10,775 nt of DNA from Synergistaceae bacterium (lineage in GTDB: Bacteria; Synergistota; Synergistia; Synergistales; Synergistaceae): NCBI GenBank assembly GCA_028702015.1, contig JAQVPO010000015.1:1-10775 (forward strand), in the 5' to 3' direction. The notes beneath the pieces were generated by a model. That model was not told the origin of the DNA. It saw only the letters and a program-made list of their open reading frames with translations, and made no database searches. The first letter of the stretch is position 1. Every line of letters begins with the position of its first letter. Both the position numbers and the translations under genes were made by a program. Of the stretch, positions 1-5,911 are shown piece by piece.

Positions 1-68
1 AGCTCAACTGGCAGAGCACCTGACTCTTAATCAGGGGGTTACAGGTTCGATTCCTGTACGATCCACCA
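1..68 (+). tRNA. tRNA-Lys (anticodon CTT), 5' end cut by window
   Basis: This is the 3' 68 bases of a tRNA-Lys gene; the first eight bases lie before the window. It is identical over all 68 bases to the complete copy at 120-195. The seven-base anticodon loop CTCTTAA gives anticodon CTT, which reads the lysine codon AAG. The T arm (GGTTCGATTCC) and a genomically encoded CCA end are present. Confidence 0.95.
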
Positions 69-119
69 TCTTTTTGTCTTCTTATAGTTATGGATGTTTT
101 TCCACGTACCTTTCTGCGT

Positions 120-195
120 GGATCGTTAGCTCAACTGGCAGAGCACCTGACTCTTAATCAGGGGGTTACAGGTTCGATTCCTGTACGATCCACCA
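120..195 (+). tRNA. tRNA-Lys (anticodon CTT), complete second copy
   Basis: This is a full 76-nt tRNA including an encoded CCA. The acceptor arms GGATCGT (120-126) and ACGATCC (185-191) pair perfectly over 7 bp, followed by discriminator A and CCA. The anticodon loop CTCTTAA gives CTT (lysine, AAG). It is the second of a tandem identical pair separated by 51 bp, and the two are probably co-transcribed. The similarity runs on a little past the CCA: both copies continue with a T-run, then G and a CT-rich stretch. That suggests a fairly recent tandem duplication. Confidence 0.97.
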
Positions 196-257
196 TTTTT
201 TGCCTCCTGATTTCTAAAGCAGCGTTTTTAAATACCCGCCAAAACCCCTTTGATCGC

Positions 258-274
258 CTGTATAATATATACAG
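258..274. promoter_or_regulatory. perfect palindrome, possible operator
   Basis: CTGTATA and TATACAG form a perfect 7-bp inverted repeat around ATA. It lies upstream of the small acetyltransferase gene and contains a TATAAT (261-266). It resembles the LexA box of gammaproteobacteria (CTG-N10-CAG), but the spacing here is N11, so that identity is doubtful. A dimeric regulator site is inference. Confidence 0.3.
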
Positions 275-282
275 TTATCTTT

Positions 283-311
283 TTATCTGCAGAGTAAGTC
301 TTAACTATAAT
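283..311 (+). promoter_or_regulatory. candidate promoter for the small acetyltransferase
   Basis: A perfect -10 TATAAT (306-311) is preceded at 17 bp by a weak -35 TTTATC (283-288, 3 of 6 matches). Transcription would start near 318, giving a leader of roughly 35 nt before the ATG at 352. The region is very AT-rich, so chance TATAAT matches are likely; a second lies at 261-266. Confidence 0.3.
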
Positions 312-351
312 ATATATTTGTATACTATTTTCTGGGGAGGCGTTTGCTTCA

Positions 352-630
352 ATGGAGATCAAAGAGGATATAGGCAGATTCTATATCGGCGAGGACAAAA
401 AAGCTCCGCTTGCAGAAATTGTCTTTTCATATACGGGAGAAGGCATTATGACAATCGAACGCACCTATGTCTCTGAAAAACTCAGAGGTCACAGCATTGC
501 AGCTCAGCTTCTCGAAAAAACCGTTTCCAAAGCCCGTGCTGAAGGATCAAAAATCATACCGGAATGTTCCTATGCAGAAAAAATGCTGAACAGGGGAGAG
601 CAGTACAGAGATGTTTTATACACTAAATAA
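352..630 (+). CDS. small GNAT-like N-acetyltransferase, YjdJ/NATD1 type
   Basis: This 92-residue protein is a minimal single-domain acetyltransferase of the GNAT_like (YjdJ/NATD1) type, which is usually about 90-100 residues, so it looks full length. It has the family pattern of a central strand (MTIERTYVSE), an acetyl-CoA-binding turn in LRGHSIAAQLLEKTVSKARA (about residues 44-63) and a C-terminal PECSYAEKM with the conserved cysteine. The turn reads RGHSIA, less glycine-rich than the usual RGxGxA. Substrates of bacterial members are unknown. The ATG at 352 follows GGGGAGG (334-340) at a rather long 11-nt spacing. The gene stands alone between tRNA-Lys and tRNA-Leu and ends just before a hairpin at 720-753. 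Confidence 0.85.
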   Translation: MEIKEDIGRFYIGEDKKAPLAEIVFSYTGEGIMTIERTYVSEKLRGHSIAAQLLEKTVSKARAEGSKIIPECSYAEKMLNRGEQYRDVLYTK

Positions 631-706
631 AGAAAGCCTATGAATAAATTTTAAATTATACTGAAGTATACGCTCTCCAGAGCTCTTTGAAAAAGATAAA
701 TCTTTC

Positions 707-735
707 TTGCACTTTAAATAAAAGCAGGGTAAAAT
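707..735 (+). promoter_or_regulatory. candidate promoter of tRNA-Leu
   Basis: TTGCAC (707-712), a 17-bp spacer and TAAAAT (730-735, 5 of 6 matches) would start transcription near 742, about 20 nt before tRNA-Leu. The -10 box lies inside the hairpin at 720-753, so promoter and upstream terminator appear to be interleaved. Confidence 0.4.
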
Positions 736-753
736 CTACCCTGTTCTGCTTTT
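720..753 (+). terminator. hairpin, likely terminator of the small acetyltransferase
   Basis: CAGGGTA (725-731) pairs with TACCCTG (737-743) around a 5-nt loop. AAAAG (720-724) then pairs with CTTTT (749-753) across a bulge of five bases. The stem ends in TTTT, short for a classic rho-independent terminator. It sits between the acetyltransferase stop (630) and tRNA-Leu (762). Confidence 0.55.
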
Positions 754-761
754 AGACAAAT

Positions 762-845
762 GCGAGAGTGGCGGAATTGGTAGACGCGCGGGACTTAGGA
801 TCCCGTGTCCCAGACGGAGGGGTTCAAATCCCCTCTCTCGCACCA
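762..845 (+). tRNA. tRNA-Leu (anticodon TAG)
   Basis: This 84-nt class II tRNA has acceptor arms GCGAGAG (762-768) and CTCTCGC (835-841), followed by A and an encoded CCA. The anticodon stem CGGGA/TCCCG encloses the loop CTTAGGA, giving anticodon TAG, which reads leucine CUN codons, mainly CUA. A long variable arm, as expected for leucine, and a T arm with GGTTCAAATCC are present. It has its own candidate promoter upstream and a strong terminator 30 nt downstream. Confidence 0.97.
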
Positions 846-878
846 TTGTCAAGGATCCTCAAGTGTTCATACGGATAA

Positions 879-910
879 AAACAGGCTTACGATGTGTGAG
901 CCTGTTTTTT
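879..910 (+). terminator. rho-independent terminator of tRNA-Leu
   Basis: AAACAGGCTTAC (879-890) pairs with GTGAGCCTGTTT (896-907) over 12 bp with a single T-G wobble and a 5-nt loop. A run of seven T (904-910) and further T-rich sequence follow. This is a textbook intrinsic terminator. Confidence 0.92.
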
Positions 911-989
911 ATTTTATTTTGAATACAGATATGCTATGATCTGATTGGCAGAATATATAATAAGCAGGAATTTGAAGAGGAAAAACAAT

Positions 990-1487
990 ATGGAAATCAG
1001 GCGATTTTTAGAAACAGACAACATTGATGATGTCAGTCGTGTTTATGCTAAAAGTTGGAAATCGGCATACTGCGGGATTGTGCCACAGGATTATTTGGAC
1101 AGCATACCAGAAAACAGGTGGTCAAAAATTCTAATCAACGAGCTTTCCAATCTATGGATTGTCAGCGACGGGAAACAGATCATTGGTTCGTCAACTTACG
1201 CACTGGCAAGAGACGAAAAATACAGCGGCTGGGGTGAAATCATATCGATTTATCTGCTTCCTTCATATTTTCATTTAGGAATCGGAACAAAGCTGTTACG
1301 AGCTTCTATGAACGAGCTGTTCTCTATGGGATACGAAAATATTTATCTGTGGGTATTGGAGGATAATTTCTCAGCCCGTAGATTCTACGAAAAAAACGGA
1401 TTCAAAATGAAGGAAGATACAATGCAATCTGTTATCGGAGGCAAACTGCTTAACGAAATCAGATATATTTATAATAAAAATAAGTGA
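990..1487 (+). CDS. GNAT family N-acetyltransferase
   Basis: This 165-residue protein has the usual single-domain GNAT length and would transfer an acetyl group from acetyl-CoA to an amine; the substrate is not predictable. Motif A is seen as IYLLPSYFHLGIGTKLL (about residues 87-103), with the pyrophosphate-binding HLGIG in place of the usual Q/R-x-x-G-x-G. Motif B is YLWVLEDNFSARRFYEKNGF (119-138), very typical of the family. The ATG at 990 is chosen because GAAGAGG lies 9 nt upstream. The frame stays open to a TTG at 945, but that start has no ribosome site and would add a non-family tail. The gene is AT-rich and stands alone after the tRNA-Leu terminator. A resistance role (aminoglycoside-like) or protein/peptide acetylation are both possible. 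Confidence 0.9.
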   Translation: MEIRRFLETDNIDDVSRVYAKSWKSAYCGIVPQDYLDSIPENRWSKILINELSNLWIVSDGKQIIGSSTYALARDEKYSGWGEIISIYLLPSYFHLGIGTKLLRASMNELFSMGYENIYLWVLEDNFSARRFYEKNGFKMKEDTMQSVIGGKLLNEIRYIYNKNK

Positions 1488-1520
1488 GTTTAATTTTTCA
1501 GATTATTAAATGAACTTTTC

Positions 1521-1560
1521 CACCGTCTTTCCCGCATGCCTTTGAGCGGGAATCCAGTGA
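1521..1560. repeat. REP-like palindromic element
   Basis: TTCCCGC (1529-1535) and GCGGGAA (1546-1552) form a perfect 7-bp inverted repeat around a 10-nt loop, followed by TCCAG. This form, CGTC-x-TTCCCGC...GCGGGAATCCAG, resembles dispersed short palindromes common in many bacterial genomes, such as the Neisseria dRS3 type (ATTCCC...GGGAAT). It is markedly GC-richer than its surroundings. Only one copy is in the window, so the repeat status is by resemblance. Confidence 0.55.
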
Positions 1561-1880
1561 CTTCAATATTTTAGAGCCGCTGCTCCTTTGCTGGACAACT
1601 TGCAGAAAAGACGAAAAACAGAGGTTCTTGATCTACCAATAGCAGGATGTGGGAAAGTTCAGTTATTAATACATATACTTACACCAAAACATTACAGTTG
1701 CCCATGGCAGACTTTAATGCTTCAAAGTAAAAATTATTTTCCAATGGTATCAACAAATACATTTTTGCCGCATAAGACATGTTTACTTGTCTCATTAAAA
1801 ATAAGCTGATTTTATGTTTGTGTTTTTTAACGCAGATCTACAATTATAATTATTTTATAAAAAGTTTTTAAGTAAACTTT

Positions 1881-1904
1881 CCTCTTTAATTTTAAGACAA
1901 GAGG
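1881..1904 (+). promoter_or_regulatory. hairpin covering the EamA ribosome site
   Basis: CCTCTT (1881-1886) is a perfect complement of AAGAGG (1899-1904), with a 12-nt A/T-rich loop. The 3' arm contains the GAGG that serves as ribosome-binding site for the ATG at 1913. Folding would hide the site. Regulation by this fold is inference, and a 6-bp match can arise by chance. Confidence 0.3.
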
Positions 1905-1912
1905 GTAAGAAA

Positions 1913-2836
1913 ATGGAAAACAACAGACAGAACCTTATTTATGCTGCTGCTGTGCTGCATTCTATAATTACAGGCCTATCTTATCTGTTTTCTAAAACTG
2001 GGCTGAACCTGAGCAGTCCATGGGATCTGCTTGCCTTCAGATTCACGGTCTCGTTTTTCGCAATCATGATACCTATCCTTTTCAACTGGATCAAAATCGA
2101 TCTGACCAGAGAGAAAATTAAAAGCATAATGCCGCTCGCCCTGTTCTATCCTTTATCCTTCTTTACTTTTCAGACGTTCGGGCTGCTCTATATGACTTCT
2201 TCGGAATCTGGGATACTCCTTGCAGTCACACCAGTGTTCACATTGATTTTAGCCGCGTATTTTCTGAAAGAAAAAACCTCTATCATGCAGAAGCTATCTA
2301 TTATCCTCTCTGTATCGGGGGTAGTATACATCGCCCTGCACAAAGGGGCTGATCTGGAATTTAACAACATAAAGGGAATAGCCCTGCTGTTGCTGTCAGC
2401 CCTATCTTTTTCCGGGTACAGCGTAACATGCAGAAGACTGAGTCAAAATTTTTCTGTGACAGAAATGAGCACTGTTATGATAATTATCAGTTTCATATGT
2501 TTCAATGCCATATCAATATCCTCTCATATAATAAACGGAACAATAGACAGTTTTTTTGAACCTTTGAACAACAGCAGATTCATCGTTTCAATAGTCTATC
2601 TGGGAGTCTTTTCTTCTCTGGGGACATCGATGCTGACCAACTATATACTGTCCAGAATAGAAGCATCTAAGATGTGTGTATTTACAAATTTAAGCACAGT
2701 CATATCAATAACCGCAGGAGTCATTTTCCTGAATGAAAAAATATACTATTACCACATTGCAGGCTCTATATGCATTGTATTGGGTGTGATAGGAACAAAC
2801 TGCTTCGGTAAAAAAGATGATTCCATAACAGGATGA
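1913..2836 (+). CDS. EamA family (drug/metabolite transporter) permease
   Basis: This 307-residue integral membrane protein has about ten hydrophobic segments in two similar halves, as in the DMT superfamily EamA/RhaT transporters, usually about 290-310 residues. The first half carries the characteristic LLAFRFTVSFFAIMIPILF and the segment SSESGILLAVTPVFTLILAA, ending in FLKEK. The second half repeats this with SRIEASKMCVFTNLSTVISI, then FLNEKI, the family's E-K signature after TM4 and TM9. It probably exports a small metabolite or amino acid; the substrate cannot be read from sequence. The start has GAGG 8 nt upstream. All seven arginines I can place are AGA, which suits the AT-rich, possibly acquired character of this stretch. 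It stands alone. Confidence 0.9.
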   Translation: MENNRQNLIYAAAVLHSIITGLSYLFSKTGLNLSSPWDLLAFRFTVSFFAIMIPILFNWIKIDLTREKIKSIMPLALFYPLSFFTFQTFGLLYMTSSESGILLAVTPVFTLILAAYFLKEKTSIMQKLSIILSVSGVVYIALHKGADLEFNNIKGIALLLLSALSFSGYSVTCRRLSQNFSVTEMSTVMIIISFICFNAISISSHIINGTIDSFFEPLNNSRFIVSIVYLGVFSSLGTSMLTNYILSRIEASKMCVFTNLSTVISITAGVIFLNEKIYYYHIAGSICIVLGVIGTNCFGKKDDSITG

Positions 2837-2973
2837 TTCATTACAGGACAGTTTGTTTATTTTGATGAATCAAGCTAATAATATTTTCTATTCTTCCATT
2901 TAACCCCGCTTTAACTCCGCTCAAAATACACCTTACAATTCAGTAGTATTTTAAAAATAAGACTACAGCAGCC

Positions 2974-3002
2974 TTGACAAATAATTCACACAGGCTTATT
3001 TT
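2974..3002 (+). promoter_or_regulatory. promoter of the purine permease operon
   Basis: A perfect -35 TTGACA (2974-2979), a 17-bp spacer and -10 TATTTT (2997-3002) place the start near 3009. The leader of about 38 nt is too short for a purine riboswitch aptamer. A GTAGT...ACTAC inverted repeat (2943-2966) lies just upstream. Confidence 0.65.
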
Positions 3003-3046
3003 ACCAAGCGTTAATTGGGAATATCACTTTTTCAGGGGGATGTATC

Positions 3047-4159
3047 ATGGACACTTTTATGACTGATCTGCTAACTTCTTTTGCTGTTGTAATAAACGGC
3101 ATACCACAGGGCCTGCTTGGCCTAAGCTTTGGTTTCGCCGCTTTTCCGACCAGCCTTGCCTTCCTTATTGGTGCTGCTGGATCAATGGCGTTCAATTCGG
3201 TGGCCACAATTTCCTTCCAGGCGGAGACTATAACTCTGGCCGGAAAAATGGGAAAGGACATCAAAGAGAGACTCAGCATCGTCTTCTGGGGGGCTTTGTT
3301 TCTCCTTATACCTTCGATACTGGGTCTTAACGAAACTATTGTGGCGTTCATAGGTCCGACCATAGTCAATTCTATGATGGCAGGTGTTGGCATAATGCTT
3401 GCCTATGTGTCAATTGAACTCTTCAACTCAGAGAAAATATCAGGAACGATTTCCATGATCACAGGAATAGCAGTATGGTTCATGACACTTGACCTTGCAA
3501 AGACAATAATAATTTCTGTGCTAATTTCCACTATCGCTTACAACATACTTATGAAAATGGGAAAAGTAGAACCACACAGTCTTGTGATGGATAAAGAAAG
3601 GGAGAAGTTCACCTTCGGGAACATCCATTGGAAAATATGGGAAAACCCCATGCTTATTGTCCACGCCCTTGCCCTTGCGTGCCTCAATATCGGAGCAAAC
3701 ATAAGCTTTGGGAAAATCACAGGCAGTATTGCAGGTGTTGATTCAAACATAGACCACCTTGCAATTTACTCATCTCTCGCTGACCTGGGTTCTTCTTTCT
3801 TTGGAGGCGGACCTGTCGAAGCAATAATATCCGGGACCGCAACTGCGCCCAACCCGCTTAGATCTTCAATTATGATGATGCTTATAATGGCGGCCATACT
3901 GCTTTTTAAACTTCTTCCTACCATCGGGAAGTATGTCCACAGTGCTTCAATAGCGGGATTTCTCTTTGTACTGGGAACCTTTGTTACCTTTGCTTCAAAC
4001 ATACAGGGTGCAATTGCCACTGTACCCGCCGCAAACGGTCCGTTCGGCTTTTCTCCCTGGGGTATGGTCATCGGTGCGACTGTTCTTGTTTCAGCAAAAT
4101 GGAACCCTTTCTTTGGGCTTCTCGCAGGAGTCCTTATAAAAATCATATTTTCACTTTAG
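3047..4159 (+). CDS. NCS2-type purine/pyrimidine base permease
   Basis: This 370-residue polytopic membrane protein resembles the nucleobase:cation symporter-2 family (xanthine/uracil/adenine permeases). It has about 10-12 hydrophobic segments. Residues near 260-275 (FFGGGPVEAIISGTATAPNP) match in position and glycine-rich style the substrate-binding region following TM8-TM10 of the family. It is shorter than usual members (about 420-460) and belongs to a divergent branch. The ATG at 3047 has AGGGGG 7 nt upstream. The downstream gene starts 9 nt after the stop, with its ribosome site overlapping the permease stop codon. That gene is a purine-type phosphoribosyltransferase, so import of a purine base coupled to its trapping as a nucleotide is likely. 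The exact base is unknown. Confidence 0.82.
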   Translation: MDTFMTDLLTSFAVVINGIPQGLLGLSFGFAAFPTSLAFLIGAAGSMAFNSVATISFQAETITLAGKMGKDIKERLSIVFWGALFLLIPSILGLNETIVAFIGPTIVNSMMAGVGIMLAYVSIELFNSEKISGTISMITGIAVWFMTLDLAKTIIISVLISTIAYNILMKMGKVEPHSLVMDKEREKFTFGNIHWKIWENPMLIVHALALACLNIGANISFGKITGSIAGVDSNIDHLAIYSSLADLGSSFFGGGPVEAIISGTATAPNPLRSSIMMMLIMAAILLFKLLPTIGKYVHSASIAGFLFVLGTFVTFASNIQGAIATVPAANGPFGFSPWGMVIGATVLVSAKWNPFFGLLAGVLIKIIFSL

Positions 4160-4168
4160 GAGATAATT

Positions 4169-4717
4169 ATGAACGAACATTACGAGCTAAAAATATGCGG
4201 CCTACAGAGAAACCTTAAAAAAGTCCGGGTCAAACCAGATCTTGCCATAGCATCTTTTGTAATGCTTGGAGACACATATCTTATAGAAAAATGCGCTGAC
4301 GCTCTTTTTGATAAGATGAAAGGCATAAAGGGAATAGACATGCTTGTATGCCCGGAAGCAAAAGGTATCCCTCTTACCCACGCACTTGCCGTACGTCTAG
4401 GAATTGATTATGTTGTTGCAAGAAAATCTATCAAAGGATATATGGAAAATCCGATAACATCAGAAGTCAAATCAATTACAACAAACGAAAAGCAGATCAT
4501 CGTTATTGATGAGACAGACGCGGCAAAGCTGGATGGAAAGCGAGTCTGTGTAGTTGATGATGTGGTTTCAACGGGAGGTTCCCTGCGTTCGCTGGAAGAT
4601 GTCCTCGCCAAAACAGGATGCACAGTTATAAGCAAGGCAGCTGTCCTGCTTGAAGAAGGGGGATACGACGGAGAAGATCTGATATACCTTCAGAAGCTCC
4701 CTGTCTTTTCTGTTTAG
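4169..4717 (+). CDS. adenine phosphoribosyltransferase-like protein
   Basis: This 182-residue type I phosphoribosyltransferase would convert a free purine base and PRPP to a nucleotide and pyrophosphate. The PRPP-binding loop CVVDDVVSTGGSL is at residues 127-139, with the two conserved aspartates. An earlier loop, PEAKGIPLTHALAVRLGIDY (62-81), corresponds to the APRT PPi loop (typically EARGF.LG.ALA..LG). The hood (86-115, KSIKGYM...VKSITT...IVIDE) differs from canonical Apt and is a branch often found next to NCS2 permeases (recalled, not searched). It is translationally coupled to the permease: AGGAG (4158-4162) overlaps the permease stop. Length is normal for the family. Adenine is the likeliest substrate; xanthine or hypoxanthine cannot be excluded. 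Confidence 0.85.
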   Translation: MNEHYELKICGLQRNLKKVRVKPDLAIASFVMLGDTYLIEKCADALFDKMKGIKGIDMLVCPEAKGIPLTHALAVRLGIDYVVARKSIKGYMENPITSEVKSITTNEKQIIVIDETDAAKLDGKRVCVVDDVVSTGGSLRSLEDVLAKTGCTVISKAAVLLEEGGYDGEDLIYLQKLPVFSV

Positions 4718-4739
4718 CAAAATCCTCATGCAGCCCAAT

Positions 4740-4773
4740 AAAGACGCCGCTTTTAATAAAGCGGCGTCTTTTT
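4740..4773 (+). terminator. rho-independent terminator of the purine operon
   Basis: AAAGACGCCGCTTT (4740-4753) pairs perfectly over 14 bp with AAAGCGGCGTCTTT (4758-4771) around the loop TAAT, and T5 follows. Because both ends are A/T-tailed, it could work in both directions. Confidence 0.95.
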
Positions 4774-4848
4774 AAGTCATAGATTTGGTGCATGCTCCTC
4801 TTTGTTATGTTATCATTAATTATGCGATCTGTGCACGGAGGACACACT

Positions 4849-5481
4849 ATGAGAAAATTCCTGAGACTGCTTACTCTCTCCTTATTTGCAGCATTGCTGA
4901 CATGCCAGAGTGCCTATGCAATGACCGTTGCAGAATTTTACGGACTCGCAAGTAAATGTAAGCATATCCAGCCTTTTGCAGCGACTGTCCAAAGTGCCTG
5001 TGAAACAGGTCACTGGTCAAGTGATCTTTGGCAGGGCGCTTATAACGGGGCAGGGCTCAAGGTATCCGCTGAATGGTTAAACGCAGGAAAACCCTATATA
5101 GTTAAGAGCAGTGTCGAAAGCAGAAACGGAAATTATAATCAGGAAACTTCGAGGTTTAGAAAATACGGATCTCCATTGGAATTCCTGAATGATTATGAAA
5201 AAAAGATCCGGCAGGACTATCCCAGATGCACAAGAAACCATGACAATATATGGGGTTATTTTGCAGGGCTTTATGCCGGGAAAAAAGGGAAATGGGCAAC
5301 TGACCACAGATATTACGAAAAGCTTACGGTAAAAGCAATAAAGCTTGCACCTGAAATATACGGCTCAAAATGGAAGCTGAAACTTATAAATGATTTTAAG
5401 GCCGCTGCAAGAAGAAGATCGCTGAAGAACTGGCAGAAAGACATTATTCACAGCGAGCTGAAAAAAGCCAACGTACTGTAG
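4849..5481 (+). CDS. secreted glucosaminidase-domain peptidoglycan hydrolase
   Basis: This 210-residue protein begins with a clear signal peptide: MRKF, a hydrophobic run (LLTLSLFAALL), then a likely cleavage after AYA at residue 24. A Cys at about residue 19 follows LLT, a poor lipobox, so signal peptidase I is favoured. The rest fits the glucosaminidase (FlgJ/LytD-like) domain, which cuts GlcNAc-MurNAc bonds in the wall. It has QSACETGHWSS with the probable catalytic Glu52, a YNGAGLK segment like the family's N-x-FGIK, FRKYGSPLEFLNDY, and WATDHRYYEKL matching the family's YATDPxYxxKL end. No wall-binding repeats are attached. ATG 4849 is chosen because GGAGG lies 7 nt upstream and the signal peptide begins there; the frame is open to 4792. 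It is a single-gene unit after a strong terminator. Confidence 0.82.
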   Translation: MRKFLRLLTLSLFAALLTCQSAYAMTVAEFYGLASKCKHIQPFAATVQSACETGHWSSDLWQGAYNGAGLKVSAEWLNAGKPYIVKSSVESRNGNYNQETSRFRKYGSPLEFLNDYEKKIRQDYPRCTRNHDNIWGYFAGLYAGKKGKWATDHRYYEKLTVKAIKLAPEIYGSKWKLKLINDFKAAARRRSLKNWQKDIIHSELKKANVL

Positions 5482-5539
5482 AAAAACTTTTCTCCAGACC
5501 TGTTATCAAAACCTAAAACAAAAAAAGCAGGTGTATAAA

Positions 5540-5911
5540 ATGATACGCGGGATTGGAATAGATATCTGTGATATTGCACGAATGCGGAAAGCTGTTTCCA
5601 GGGAAGGATTCTGCATACGTGTTTTTTCTGAGGAAGAAATAGTTTATGCAGAGAAAAAAGCTGACCCGGCAGTACATTACGCCGCATCATATGCGGCGCG
5701 TGAAGCCTTATCCAAAGCTACAGGGTGGGGGATTGCCGGACTTGGGATCAATTCCTGTTCAGTAAAACGAACTGAATCAGGTCCCAAATTTGTGTTTAAC
5801 GATAACATCCTTTCAAAATTTTCAAATGAAGGAATTGACGACATTTTCCTGTCGATATCGCATGAATCAGGAATTGCTGTTGCGGTAGTGATTTTGGAGA
5901 AAAATAAATGA
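5540..5911 (+). CDS. acpS: holo-[acyl-carrier-protein] synthase
   Basis: AcpS moves 4'-phosphopantetheine from CoA to a serine of acyl carrier protein, activating it for fatty acid synthesis in the cytoplasm. The 123-residue length is normal. The N-terminal MIRGIGIDICDIARM carries the Mg-binding Asp8. RVFSEEE (27-33) is the usual F-T/S-xxE block, YAAREALSKA (51-60) holds the second metal ligand Glu55, and LSISHE (104-109) is the conserved final motif. ATG 5540 is preferred over the in-frame GTG at 5531, because AGGTG (5529-5533) then lies 6 nt upstream as the ribosome site. Its stop TGA overlaps the ATG of nnr (ATGA, 5908-5911), so the two genes are coupled. acpS-nnr neighbours are common in bacteria. 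Confidence 0.95.
   Translation: MIRGIGIDICDIARMRKAVSREGFCIRVFSEEEIVYAEKKADPAVHYAASYAAREALSKATGWGIAGLGINSCSVKRTESGPKFVFNDNILSKFSNEGIDDIFLSISHESGIAVAVVILEKNK

Larger units (their letters stand above)
1488..1912. other. 425-bp AT-rich gap, no convincing gene
   Basis: This gap between the acetyltransferase and the EamA exporter holds a REP-like palindrome (1521-1560) and an RBS-covering hairpin at its right end (1881-1904). The + strand is open from a TTG at 1588 to 1809, but it has no ribosome site or recognisable motif. On the - strand an ATG-initiated frame of 38 codons (about 1679-1795) is the only other candidate, also without a ribosome site. A TATAAT at 1845-1850 has no matching -35. It may be the remains of decayed DNA. 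Confidence 0.6.

Noticed and set aside
90..476. 128-codon open frame across tRNA-Lys (peptide with SLAQLAEHLTLNQGVTG)
   Set aside because: It is a translation of the tRNA itself, a well-known artefact, and has no ribosome site; it overlaps the real acetyltransferase gene in another frame.
945..989. Longer start (TTG 945) for the second acetyltransferase
   Set aside because: It has no ribosome site, whereas ATG 990 has GAAGAGG at 9 nt and begins the family domain.
1588..1809. 73-codon plus-strand frame in the gap
   Set aside because: It has a TTG start without a ribosome site, an unlikely composition and no family motif.
2834..2872. 8-bp perfect inverted repeat TGATTCAT...ATGAATCA after the EamA gene as a terminator
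   Set aside because: The stem is A/T-rich, the loop is 23 nt and no T-run follows; it is too weak to call a terminator.
3003..3046. Purine riboswitch in front of the permease
   Set aside because: The leader after the promoter is only about 38 nt, too short for the aptamer, and no conserved core is seen upstream.
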